Shown here: in pieces, positions 10,054 to 19,778 of the stretch
Layout: the number at the start of each line of letters is the position of its first letter
How positions within the stretch are numbered: position 1 is the first letter of the stretch
From: Symsagittifera roscoffensis
Lineage: Eukaryota > Xenacoelomorpha > Acoela > Convolutidae
Reading direction: 5' to 3'
DNA: 64,000 nt
NCBI RefSeq assembly: GCF_963678635.1
Contig: NC_087067.1
Span: 47,790,001-47,854,000, forward strand
The notes under the pieces: model-generated
Told to the model about the DNA's origin: nothing
Database searches by the model: none
Seen by the model: the letters and a program-made list of their open reading frames with translations, nothing else
Made by a program: the position numbers and the translations under genes

Positions 10054-10346
10054 ATGCTTCAAAATCTACCTGTCGACATTATTTTAAAAGTTTGCAATTT
10101 TTTATCAAACCCAGAGTTGAGAAATTTTTCGGTTACTTCAAAAAACTTCCACCTTTTAATAAAACAATACTCATTGCTGCAGCTGAACAAAGATCACCAA
10201 TTGGGAGTCCTGACCTGGGAGCTTCTGGGACGATTCAGTGATTTAGATCAGAACCCTTTGCTAGCTCTTTTTGTGTGGAACAAACTGAGTGCAACCAGTA
10301 TTGAATGCAGTGATAACATCAGCAGTCTTTTTGAGTTAGTGCAACT
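10054..10346 (+). CDS. F-box protein, exon 1 (F-box domain)
   Basis: ATG 10054 opens a frame whose first ~45 residues form an F-box: LQNLPVDIILKVCNFLSNPE, then LRNFSVTSKNFHLLI. The Leu-Pro and the hydrophobic spacing are typical. F-box domains bind Skp1 and bring substrates to SCF ubiquitin ligases (established); the substrate is unknown. The frame reaches a TGA at 10350, but a GTGAGC donor at 10347 leaves phase 2. That phase continues in frame into the exons at 32447 and 32869, where a beta-rich C-terminal region follows. The joined protein would be about 352 residues. The intron is 22.1 kb because retroelement copy 1 is inserted in it. Confidence 0.75.
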
Positions 10347-10431
10347 GTGAGCTTTTTCTTTTCTCCACTCTTCGCTTCATAATTGTACTCCCTGGTTGAG
10401 AACAACCGCTAAAAAATGTTTTTACGGTACC

Positions 10432-10638
10432 GCGACAACTTGCATCAGAAGACAACATGTGACAACTCGCAAAATTTTGAAAATTAATTTATAACGACGA
10501 AATTTTGGTAACCGGCTCTAAAGTTCGTATAAAGTCCTACTCTCTATAGGCAAGATCGCTATGTGCTGACGCGACAGCGGGGTGAGTGTACTGCGAGTTG
10601 TCTTTTATTGCGAATTGACTTTTCTTGCGAGTTGTCGC
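10432..10638. repeat. Inverted cluster of a GACAACTCGCA motif
   Basis: The ends are near-perfect inverted repeats (GCGACAACTTGCA at 10432; its complement TGCGAGTTGTCGC ends at 10638). Inside, the motif recurs at about 10461 and inverted at 10592 and 10609. No target duplication is visible. It could be a MITE with subterminal repeats or a cluster of binding sites, and lies in the F-box gene's first intron. Confidence 0.6.
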
Positions 10639-11794
10639 ATGGTTTTTTATTGGCGGGATGAGCATTTCATACGTCATGAAAATAGTGTGAAATGTCTACG
10701 AGCGCAGTTTTATTTATAATATGAAATTCTATGTGACTACCAATTTTCTGTATATCAATATAAGAAATCTTCAAATTTGGCTTCGCATTCTTAGGTGTTT
10801 ATTTTTTCAAAAAGATAAAACTACAGATTAATTGTCAATAAATATACCACTAATTTCACTGCCAAATTAATTTTATGCTTGTCTCACAGAGTTCGACAAA
10901 AAAATTTTTATACACATTTGCTTTAACAAGCTTCTAGTTGGAAAAAATCCTTGCTTTAAAAATTGGACAATTTTTGTTAATTTTTCTTATAATCTGAAAT
11001 TGAAACAAATTGTTTCGGGCTCCACATAAAATAATCATTCTAATTTTTGTTTTTTTTTCATGTGAAAATATTGTGTCTGCACTAGTTTATAGAAATCAAT
11101 TTGAAGATTTAAATGCAAAAACCAGCTTCTTGATAATGTTTGTTTGAGAATAAGGATGATTTTATGACTGAAAAAGAGAACAAGAAATTTTTCTTTTTAA
11201 ATTGGGGTTTTGATTTTGATTTTTCTACGGTCTAATTTTTGCTTATCATACAGCTCCCATATTTTGAAGCTTTATAATTACAACTTTATAATTCAGGAGA
11301 AAATTGGTAATCAGTTTCCATAATCAGGTTGATTAGTTTTACCTTGATAAAATCAGATCTTTTAACTTTTTTGATCAAGAAAATTTTTCGTTTTTATAAA
11401 AACTATCCAGGCTGACCTGTAAACTTTGATTTTTTCTGGATCAGCAATTTTTTAGATATCTAACATTGCTAACTTTGTCTATGATCAGAAATATTCAAAT
11501 CTGGTTTAGAATTGAAATTCAAGGCTGGTTAACAGCTAACTTAAAACTGAAAAAACACTGCAATAACCACGAATCTTCAGCGAACTAAGGCTGAAGTCAG
11601 TAAAAAAAGCTCACTTTAAAAACATGCAATCAAACCACAAATGAAAACAATTGAAAATTGGTACTCAAAGTCATTGATATCTTTTTATTTTAAAAACCTC
11701 CACCTAATGTTGATTACAACAACAGAGCAAAAATGAAAAGACTTCAGAGATAAATAAAAACACACCAATCGACAATTTCAGTGGTTTATAATGA
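10639..11794. other. Intronic AT-rich sequence
   Basis: No supported gene or element between the motif cluster and the retroelement insertion site. Confidence 0.5.
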
Positions 11795-11913
11795 TATATG
11801 GAACCTGATCTAAACTATATTTTATGATTGGATAAATTAAATGTTTTACCAATGTAAAGTATTTAATATTAACCAATCACGATCCATCTAACTAACAACC
11901 CACTTATTTGTAA

Positions 11914-11941
11914 GTGCTGAAGTTACTTGTAATTTCAGCAC
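11914..11941 (+). promoter_or_regulatory. Conserved LTR stem-loop
   Basis: A 13-bp stem around a TT loop, with one G-T pair, about 60 nt upstream of the poly(A) signal. Equivalent hairpins are at 30371-30398, 49677-49704, 37363-37390 and 39033-39060. In the last two, a T-A pair is replaced by C-G, keeping the stem. It is probably an RNA structure in the transcribed part of the LTR (inference). Confidence 0.7.
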
Positions 11942-12002
11942 CAGAGAGATTTGAATTTAACTTAGAAATTAGTTGGACTCTCCCGAGCACTTCAGCAGCC
12001 GC

Positions 12003-12008
12003 AATAAA
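12003..12008 (+). promoter_or_regulatory. LTR polyadenylation signal (AATAAA)
   Basis: AATAAA in GCAATAAACCAG. The 3' LTR equivalent is at 30460-30465 and would end the genomic RNA. Confidence 0.7.
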
Positions 12009-12210
12009 CCAGTATACCCTAGATCTATTGAGCCTAGCAGAGACTAGTTAAACAACCTGAGACTAGATAGTATAAGAGTAAGATTAGGATCGGTATTAGA
12101 CTAAGAAGTTGCACGAATCTATCCGGCCGAAAATAAGATAGCGTGACGAGCAGACGGTGTACCCTATCCGAAATTACTCTATGAGTTATACACTCCAGTC
12201 TTAACTCATC

Positions 12211-12220
12211 TGGTGCGACC
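12211..12220 (+). promoter_or_regulatory. Primer binding site (candidate)
   Basis: TGGTGCGACC begins two bases after the LTR end. The same 10 bases at the same 2-nt spacing follow the LTR of copy 2 (49974-49983) and of copy 3 (complement at 45270-45279). The cognate tRNA, ending GGTCGCACCA, is not identified. Confidence 0.75.
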
Positions 12221-12296
12221 ATAAGTCTCGAACAAGACCTTACTAGATTAGAATTAACCAAAAATAGATTAGAAATTAGACAAAAACATTTACAAA

Positions 12297-12530
12297 ATGT
12301 TATACGACAATAATTTAATTGAAATGTCTCTCCGACTCAATAGATCAGAGCCAATATTCCGAACCATAACAGAACTACCCGGAATTGGAAGAAGACCTCG
12401 AACCAAAGACGACATACGACAAAGTAGAAACTTGCCGTATAGTTATATGATAGTTCGGCAAAAGCCAGAACAAACTTTTATATTTCGAATACTACTTGCA
12501 ATGAATTTAGATTTCCATTTGCAAACATAA
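12297..12530 (+). CDS. Leader ORF-a, 77-aa conserved basic protein of unknown function
   Basis: Lies between the primer binding site and the next ORF. Residues 28-45 include ELPGIGRRPRTKDDIRQSR, a Gly/Pro/Arg-rich stretch. No known family is recognised. Copy 2 has the same ORF at 50059-50292 with identical length. By eye, about eight of the nucleotide differences between copies are synonymous and about six codons change, suggesting selection on the protein. The position, just downstream of the LTR in a retrovirus-like element, would suit a small regulatory or nucleic-acid-binding protein, but this is speculation. Confidence 0.6.
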   Translation: MLYDNNLIEMSLRLNRSEPIFRTITELPGIGRRPRTKDDIRQSRNLPYSYMIVRQKPEQTFIFRILLAMNLDFHLQT

Positions 12531-13462
12531 AACCTTGAAGTTACTCTTCAAAATCATTACAGGCGCTAAACAAAATTAATATTATACAATAACGATTGAT
12601 AAAAAGATCTTAGATCGTTTTCCTAAAACTCTGCAGTAATATACAAAACATGTTTGAAAAATATTTATTGGAAAATAAAAATAAAAATTAGTAGCATGAC
12701 AATAAATGGTTAGTAATCATAAATCATCCTGTTGTTCCAGCTCCATCACCTAAAACATAACAGCAATCATAAACCCACTAATATCATCAAAACACTAAAT
12801 CTTTCCTTTACACACATTTAAAATTTTATTAAAACTTAAATTCACTTAATTTTAAAACCAGATCATCAAGGCTTATCCTTGGATCTTAAATCATTTTCTA
12901 CTTAATAAAATCTCAAATTTGATCATCAAGGCTTATCCTTGGATCAAACAGAACAACTTTGTTCTCCCCCACCCACTTAATTAGTGTCTAACGACCTCAA
13001 ACGTCGATTCACTACCCAACCCTTTCTAAAGACCTAAGACTAATAGAAATTTTTAAACAAAACTAATCATTCAAATTAGGATAAACAGTGAAGAACTTCG
13101 GTTATTCATCCTTCACTTGACCCCCCCCTCTTACCAGACCCAGGATAAATCTTAGACTTAGTAAGTTTAAAATAGTATCTAACGAACTACTCGCGTTCTA
13201 ATTATACCTGAACCTTGTGGATCGATTTACTATTCTCCAACCCTTGAACACAATCACTACCCCTAAGTAAGATTAAGTAAGTTAACACCTTAGCTTATAC
13301 TAGTCACGAGAAAGTAAAAATCATTCTTCGGAATCGATATACTTTTCTCTCCAACCCTGAACAAATAGACCCAGGTTAAGCTAACCAAAAAATCGTAAGA
13401 ACTAACAGTTTAAGAAAATAGAAACCATTTAACAACCTTTTGCATCCGTCATTCTAAACCTT
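12531..13462 (+). other. Long structured 5' leader
   Basis: Non-coding, 930 nt, conserved in copy 2. It holds two 25-nt copies (12861-12885 and 12921-12945, 60 bp apart) of a hairpin starting GATCATCAAGG and ending CCTTGGATC. A further stem around 13087-13120 has AGTGAAG pairing with CTTCACT. Paired hairpins between the primer site and gag are where retroviral packaging signals lie (inference). Confidence 0.55.
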
Positions 13463-13930
13463 ATGTCATTTAAAAACCTAGGAAATAAACAAACAATCGT
13501 TTTACACAATTGTGAAATAGATAACAAAAAATACGACCTTGTAATCACACCTCATACACAAACAGTTGGATACATTCGCACAAAACGACAAACACTAAAG
13601 AGGAAAATAATAACTAAACAAAGACAAATAACACGAAAAAGATTTTCAAAAAATCGAAACGCATTTTCAGAATCAGAAACCAACAGTTTAGACGAACTTT
13701 ACAAACTAAAAGAATCAATAGATAAAAATTGCCCACTTCACGATCAACTATATTTTTCTGACTCAGAAACAACTTCAAATTCATCACAAAGAGGAAAAAG
13801 AAGAATAAAAAAACAGTACAAACACAAACCAGTACATTTATACAATTGGAATCAACCAATTCGACACATTAATAATTACATATTAACAGTCATCGAACGG
13901 AAAAATGAGTTCAACACACACCCCAGGTGA
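13463..13930 (+). CDS. ORF-b, 155-aa basic protein overlapping the gag start
   Basis: Starts MSFKNLGNKQ and has two strongly basic blocks: TKRQTLKRKIITKQRQITRK around residues 39-58 and RGKRRIKKQYKHK around residues 110-122. An acidic/serine-rich piece lies between them. These could serve as nuclear localisation or RNA-binding signals. It overlaps Gag-Pol by 26 nt in a different frame (Gag ATG at 13905, ORF-b stop at 13928-13930). A consensus splice donor CAG|GTGA straddles this overlap, so ORF-b could also be joined to a downstream exon. Copy 2 keeps the ORF at the same length (51220-51687). No homologue recognised. Confidence 0.65.
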   Translation: MSFKNLGNKQTIVLHNCEIDNKKYDLVITPHTQTVGYIRTKRQTLKRKIITKQRQITRKRFSKNRNAFSESETNSLDELYKLKESIDKNCPLHDQLYFSDSETTSNSSQRGKRRIKKQYKHKPVHLYNWNQPIRHINNYILTVIERKNEFNTHPR

Positions 13931-16900
13931 CGAAACTCCAGATGATGATGAAATCTTTCCTTTTATAGTAGACGCAGATACTGATAGAGGACAACACATA
14001 TTTTGTCAAAATTTACTCGTAAATTTATTTGAACCCGGAATCAGTCCATGTAAAACAGAGTTCCCCGATGTAAAAATCAAAAGACAAATCATAGACCACT
14101 ACTTAAAAGATATATGCAACATAACACAACAGTATGGAATCTACTCCATAGAATTCACTTCCCCAAACCATAATAATAGAACATATACTATTCAAACAGA
14201 CGATCTTGACTTAGAATTTTCAAAAGTTTTTTCAGAATATATAAAAAGCATCCAATACCATAACTCACAAAGAGCAAACTCCATTTTCACCAATGAAGTT
14301 TTCGCAATAATATATAGTTATATTTCGATATTAGAAAATGAACTCCCATTAACAAATGTCTCACCGACAGAAACATCTAAACATTTAAGAGTACGACATG
14401 AAATCACATTACTCTCTAGTTATTTAAACATCATTAAAGAAAATTTCACGAAAGACGACGTTTCACAACATACAAAACACGATCTACAAAAAATTTTGGC
14501 ATGGTTCATAATAGATTATTTCACACACAATATTGATTTAATTGCACAAGCAAGAAAAAATTTTAGACCCCAAAATTCGAACGATGATACCGCTATCACA
14601 GAACAATCAGATTATGTTTGGGACCCCGAATGGTCTCATCCCGCATTTATAAGCTTCCCACAATCAATCTCAAGTCAAGCAATAAGTACGATATCTTACA
14701 TAAGAGATTATGTAAAAGTAATACCATTAACCATTGATGCAACACCATTAAACTATAATACATTTTTACCCGATACACAAAATAATAGTTTAAACTCTAC
14801 AGTCATACACAACGAAAACCTCAATGGAACTAGGAATCTTACTCAACAAGATATACAGACACCATCACACTTCATAAATGAAGAAATTGTACACACAACA
14901 ACTACACAACAAAGTATTTCACCAATACGCCCGAATTTAACAACACCAAGAAATACAAATCCTTCACAAACACAGGTAACCTTACAATCAACCGTTAAAC
15001 CTTCGGTTGCTCCAAAATATTCACATATGGATTACCAAACATATAGACCCATGACAATACCATCAAAAACACGCAAAACATTCACTAGAAACAACTTTAC
15101 AGACCATAATTATAATTATACACATCCGTCAAAAACAAATTATCAACCACAAAGGAATTTTAATCAATATACAAAACCTCGAAACTGGGATAACCCAACG
15201 GCCCAATATAATTCCAAAAATTTTCAACCAAATCCTCCACAGGATCGCAGTGAAAATTACCCATTTTTTCAACAAAATAAAAATAAAAAACAGACATCTT
15301 ATCAAATGGATTATTTATCCTCAGATGATGATTTCATACAACCAGATATATTTACACCAAATACTCAAGAATATCGTAGACAAGGAATACAGAGAACACG
15401 TACAAATCATAGAAATTTTTCTCCACAACCAATAGATGCACAACATCAACAACCAATTCAACAACAAAATCTAATTAATACACAATCTTTTCAACCAATT
15501 CAACAACAAAATCCAATGACTGCACACTCGTATCAAGCATCACAAATGCAAAATGAAATACCACTCCCATATTATCTCCAACAACATGAAATAACAAGAA
15601 ACCAACTTTCGAATTTTTCTCAAATGCCAAATGCAGCAGAATCATTACAAATGACAATGAATCCATACCTTATGGGTGGATCATCAATAACATCAAATAA
15701 ACCTTTAATGGTTTTCACAGGAACAGACCCTGAATACTCTGTAGAAGATTATTTAAATGCAGTAACAGCAAACCTGATTTTAAATATTGGACCTGAACCA
15801 ATTAATACGCCACTACATCAAAACTGGATACATCGACGCACAGCGTTAATACAAACAACCTTAGATGGCGCAGCCCAAAAATGGTTTTCAGTACTACCTC
15901 TAGAAATAAAATCAAACTGGAAAAGATTTACACAAGAATTTTCAAAAATGTTTGACTCCGAAAGAAACAAACAACAACAAAGAGTTTTATGTAATGAAAT
16001 TCGCAGATTACCAAACGAAACCATCAAGCAAATAGCAGTACGAATCGAAACACTAGTTCGAAAAGCATATTCATTAAATACACATGACTATAAAAACACA
16101 AAGATGACAGAAATCTTAATGATGACCTTAACACCACAATTAAGGAAAATAGCAATAAAAAAGAGAGCATCCCATCCTTCTTCAATTCGAGAACCCGATT
16201 TAGATTTTCGAAAACTAGTAGACAAATTAGAACAAGCAGAAATCACGATGAAACTAGAAGAAACGGAAAATCTGAAATTACAATACGTTAACAGAATTGA
16301 AACGACTCCCACTAATATTAATAATATACAGGAATCAGAGACAGACCTCGTTGAAAAAATCACTGAAATACTCAATATTTACGAAAAGAACCCAAACTTT
16401 AAAGGCAAACCATCTTTCAAAAAATGGTGTAATTATTGCCGACGATACGGACATAGTATTTCCGAATGTAGACAAAAACAGCAAGATAGTCAAAATAAAC
16501 CTCAAAAATACAAAGAACCAAATAAATCATTCTATCAATACATGAAAAAAGATCAAAATCTACCAAACAAAAATGTATACAGCAACAACAGTTCAGGAAA
16601 GCCACTTCCGAACAATACAAGTTATACAAGAAATCAATCCCCATATAACTCAAGTTATAGAGGAAGATCACCAGAACGAAGAAACACGCAAAATTCATCA
16701 CAAAATCACTACAATAGACCAAATAGTCGAAATAACTACTCCAGATCAAATTCAAATACACAACGATTTGTTTCTAGATCTAATTCCCAATCAAGAAATA
16801 ACTACTATCCAAACAACCAATCACGAAATTCATCATACAATAGGAATAGAAACTACTCCTATAATCGAAATAGAAGTTATTCAAACAACCGAAACCAGAA

Positions 16901-19778
16901 TTACCCGAATAATCGATCAAGGAATAACTCATATAATAGATCGAACTATAACAGACCAAACAATAATTACCAAAACAGATCACGAAATAATTCACAAAAT
17001 CGACACTCAAGTTATAATAATCGTTATAGAAATTATTCCCAATCACCACACCAGAATAATAATAACTATAATAATTCTAATAATCGCCACAGAAGTAGTA
17101 CACCTAAACATCAAAGACAAATCAATCAAGTACAATCTAACCCAGAAACAACATCAGACCCTCCAGGTATTGATGACACAGTAACTGATACGTTACAACT
17201 CAATCAAATAAACTGTACATCATCAGATTCAGAAAGTGATACTGAAAACACTCTTTCTATCAATATGATAAAAGTCGAAAATGACTATGAATCTGTCATA
17301 TATGAACAACCCTTTCCATCACACATATATGAAAATCAATCAGAATTTCTTCAAAATTATTACACTACACCCATAAATTCCACACCAACGACGCAAGAAA
17401 CAAACGAGATTAACACTACAGATCAAACCAATAAAAATACCAAAACAAAATGCTTGAATACAAACCACATTTATCAAAATATACAAAAAGAACAACCCAA
17501 AGAAAAAATTTGGACAATACCATTTCTCTTAGAAAGCCCAAGAAATAAAGAATTTCAACCACCAGACCTTGAAATAGATTTTTTAATTGATTCAGGAGCA
17601 GAATCAAACATAATAAACATCCCCACATGGAATGAAATAAAAACTTTACACCCAAAGCTAACACCTCTTGAAACCTCCAGCAAACTAGCAACAGCACAAG
17701 GATCAACATTGATAAACTACGGAAAAATCCAATTATTTCTCCTTCCCACCAGAACAATGGAACAAAGCAAAATTTTAAATAAGCCATTTAAACAAATATT
17801 CCATATCACTGACATTAAATATAATATCATTGGAATACCATTTATTTCGAAGTATATACCAACAATTAACATACTAAATAGTAAAATATTAATCAAAGAT
17901 AAATATACAAAAACAAAAGAAACATCCTTAACATTTTTTCAAAGATTAAATAAACAACCACCATTCTTTTCAAAATTCTATCCGATATTTAACCAACAAA
18001 GAAAACACCTGAAACCACTATCAGGAAACATCTATAATTTTTCAATCAAACAAGTTCACCAATATGATAAAGAACAAAACAAACAAAAATTTTATATGTC
18101 AGATTTTGAATTCAAACCTATTCATAAATTCTTCAAAATCACAATCTCTTCAATAAAATATTTAAAAAATTCGAATTCAGATATTATTTCCTTACATGTT
18201 TATAACAACACACCTTACCAAGTAACATTACCTTTAGGACTTTTAGGATATTGTGAAACCAACGCTACAATATCACCAATACACGAAAAAGCCTATCGCG
18301 TAAATAATATACTCCAATTACTAGATATTTGCCAATCTACAATTCTTAATGAAGAATTATCTATAAATAATATTATAAGTAACGAAAACAGAAATACGGA
18401 TTATTTCACAAAAACTCCATATTTCAAACCTACATTCAACATAAGTAACTACACAGAGGACCAACAAAAATTTTTAACAATGTTTAATTTCCAACATTCA
18501 CAAATAACACAAGACGAATTCGAAAAATTAGCCAAACAGCTAATTAAATATTCATCAGTCTATGCAACATCAAAATTCGATGTTGGAAAAATCAGTTCAT
18601 CACTACATCTCCCGTTAAAACCAGACGCAGTTTTCAAAAAACAGAGAGCAAGTAAAGTACCAATTCACTTACATGATAAAGTGAACAGATTACTCGATAT
18701 TTTAGAACAGTACAATATTATATCACCAGTTAATAAAGAAGAACAACCAAAAGGCAACACATTCATCAACCCCGTTATCATTCTAGCTAAAGGAGAATCA
18801 TTAAAAATCGTTCTCGACGCTATATACCTCAATTCACTCATAGATGAATCAAAATGTAATTGGCCCATTGAACCAATACAAGTTATTTTAACAAAAATAA
18901 ACGGCAAATACTTTACAACCGCCGATATGAATAGTGCATACAATCAAATGCCACTAGATGAACAATCACGACGTTTAACACAATTTGTTATCGGAAACCA
19001 ACAATATGAATTTAACCGCTTATTCTATGGAATATCCATAGGACCAGCAGCATTTTCAGCTTTTATGAGCAAAATTTTTAGACCACTAATACTCAAGAAA
19101 AACGCAATCACCTATTTAGACGATGTTTTTATGCAATCACAAACAAAAGACGAAATGTTCAAAGTTTTAGAAAAATATCACCAAATACTTCAGAACGAAA
19201 ATCTGAAGGCCGCCCCCGATAAATCACACTTCTTTTTGACAAAAGTTAAATTCTTAGGACATAATATAGAAAGAAAAACAATCACTCCATTGAAATCACG
19301 CATTGACGCTATTCAAAAACTTCAACCACCAACAAATAAAAAGAAAATCCAAGAATTTCTTGGAATGTTAAACTTTTTAAGTAAATATGTTTATAAAATG
19401 CAATTATATCTACGACCATTTTATAACATCCTTAGACAACAAAATAATTTTGAATGGAACATAGAACATCAAACACGATTCGAAGAAATAAAGAAACTTT
19501 TAACTGAACAAATTTCAAACACAATTCCAGACCCTGATCAACCATTTTATGCAATGTGCGATGCTTCGAACTTTGGCATCGGTGCAGCACTATTACAATC
19601 ACATAATGGTACAAATAAAATGAATCTCATATCAGCAAATTCTCGATTATTCACTCAAGCAGAGCTACGACTCTCAACTCTAATGAGAGAATGTACAGCC
19701 ATAATATATACACTGACAGAATATGAATTTCTGATACTTGGATCAAAACATCCCACAGTTCTATTCACAGATCAATAA
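13905..19778 (+). CDS. gag-pol: Gag-Pol polyprotein (Gag, protease, RT, part of RNase H), stopped early
   Basis: One frame joins Gag to Pol without a frameshift. Residues 1-290 form an unrecognised N-terminal domain, followed by a Q/N/P-rich linker. Residues ~600-790 look like the Ty3 capsid-type Retrotrans_gag region (DGAAQKWFSVLP). A CCHC knuckle CNYCRRYGHSISEC lies at ~842-855, then a long Arg/Asn/Ser/Tyr tract to ~1070. The protease has DSGA at ~1229. The RT has FTTADMNSAYNQMP and YLDD at ~1736, and RNase H begins at FYAMCDASNFGIG. The frame ends at TAA 19776-19778 inside RNase H, where copy 2 has a sense codon. Copy 1 also has Ile in place of Arg in the RT motif LDA-x-YL (18821 region). 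It makes the virion core and copies the genome; this copy cannot make integrase. Confidence 0.93.
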   Translation: MSSTHTPGDETPDDDEIFPFIVDADTDRGQHIFCQNLLVNLFEPGISPCKTEFPDVKIKRQIIDHYLKDICNITQQYGIYSIEFTSPNHNNRTYTIQTDDLDLEFSKVFSEYIKSIQYHNSQRANSIFTNEVFAIIYSYISILENELPLTNVSPTETSKHLRVRHEITLLSSYLNIIKENFTKDDVSQHTKHDLQKILAWFIIDYFTHNIDLIAQARKNFRPQNSNDDTAITEQSDYVWDPEWSHPAFISFPQSISSQAISTISYIRDYVKVIPLTIDATPLNYNTFLPDTQNNSLNSTVIHNENLNGTRNLTQQDIQTPSHFINEEIVHTTTTQQSISPIRPNLTTPRNTNPSQTQVTLQSTVKPSVAPKYSHMDYQTYRPMTIPSKTRKTFTRNNFTDHNYNYTHPSKTNYQPQRNFNQYTKPRNWDNPTAQYNSKNFQPNPPQDRSENYPFFQQNKNKKQTSYQMDYLSSDDDFIQPDIFTPNTQEYRRQGIQRTRTNHRNFSPQPIDAQHQQPIQQQNLINTQSFQPIQQQNPMTAHSYQASQMQNEIPLPYYLQQHEITRNQLSNFSQMPNAAESLQMTMNPYLMGGSSITSNKPLMVFTGTDPEYSVEDYLNAVTANLILNIGPEPINTPLHQNWIHRRTALIQTTLDGAAQKWFSVLPLEIKSNWKRFTQEFSKMFDSERNKQQQRVLCNEIRRLPNETIKQIAVRIETLVRKAYSLNTHDYKNTKMTEILMMTLTPQLRKIAIKKRASHPSSIREPDLDFRKLVDKLEQAEITMKLEETENLKLQYVNRIETTPTNINNIQESETDLVEKITEILNIYEKNPNFKGKPSFKKWCNYCRRYGHSISECRQKQQDSQNKPQKYKEPNKSFYQYMKKDQNLPNKNVYSNNSSGKPLPNNTSYTRNQSPYNSSYRGRSPERRNTQNSSQNHYNRPNSRNNYSRSNSNTQRFVSRSNSQSRNNYYPNNQSRNSSYNRNRNYSYNRNRSYSNNRNQNYPNNRSRNNSYNRSNYNRPNNNYQNRSRNNSQNRHSSYNNRYRNYSQSPHQNNNNYNNSNNRHRSSTPKHQRQINQVQSNPETTSDPPGIDDTVTDTLQLNQINCTSSDSESDTENTLSINMIKVENDYESVIYEQPFPSHIYENQSEFLQNYYTTPINSTPTTQETNEINTTDQTNKNTKTKCLNTNHIYQNIQKEQPKEKIWTIPFLLESPRNKEFQPPDLEIDFLIDSGAESNIINIPTWNEIKTLHPKLTPLETSSKLATAQGSTLINYGKIQLFLLPTRTMEQSKILNKPFKQIFHITDIKYNIIGIPFISKYIPTINILNSKILIKDKYTKTKETSLTFFQRLNKQPPFFSKFYPIFNQQRKHLKPLSGNIYNFSIKQVHQYDKEQNKQKFYMSDFEFKPIHKFFKITISSIKYLKNSNSDIISLHVYNNTPYQVTLPLGLLGYCETNATISPIHEKAYRVNNILQLLDICQSTILNEELSINNIISNENRNTDYFTKTPYFKPTFNISNYTEDQQKFLTMFNFQHSQITQDEFEKLAKQLIKYSSVYATSKFDVGKISSSLHLPLKPDAVFKKQRASKVPIHLHDKVNRLLDILEQYNIISPVNKEEQPKGNTFINPVIILAKGESLKIVLDAIYLNSLIDESKCNWPIEPIQVILTKINGKYFTTADMNSAYNQMPLDEQSRRLTQFVIGNQQYEFNRLFYGISIGPAAFSAFMSKIFRPLILKKNAITYLDDVFMQSQTKDEMFKVLEKYHQILQNENLKAAPDKSHFFLTKVKFLGHNIERKTITPLKSRIDAIQKLQPPTNKKKIQEFLGMLNFLSKYVYKMQLYLRPFYNILRQQNNFEWNIEHQTRFEEIKKLLTEQISNTIPDPDQPFYAMCDASNFGIGAALLQSHNGTNKMNLISANSRLFTQAELRLSTLMRECTAIIYTLTEYEFLILGSKHPTVLFTDQ

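Larger units (their letters stand above)
11799..12208 (+). repeat. 5' LTR, copy 1
   Basis: 410 bp, TGGAACC...AACTCA. It contains ATTGG/CCAAT pairs (near 11828 and 11873), a 28-nt hairpin at 11914-11941 and AATAAA at 12003-12008. The open frame on the opposite strand (12034-12261) is a shadow repeated in every LTR copy. Confidence 0.95.

Noticed and set aside
12034..12261. 75-aa minus-strand frame in the LTR, repeated at 49797-50051
   Set aside because: It recurs only because the LTR recurs. It runs across the primer site and shows no protein-like conservation.
16573..17184. 203-aa alternative frame inside gag
   Set aside because: It is a frame shadow of the Asn/Ser/Arg repeat tract, Ile/Thr-rich as expected from that codon pattern. 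Copy 2 does not keep it open.
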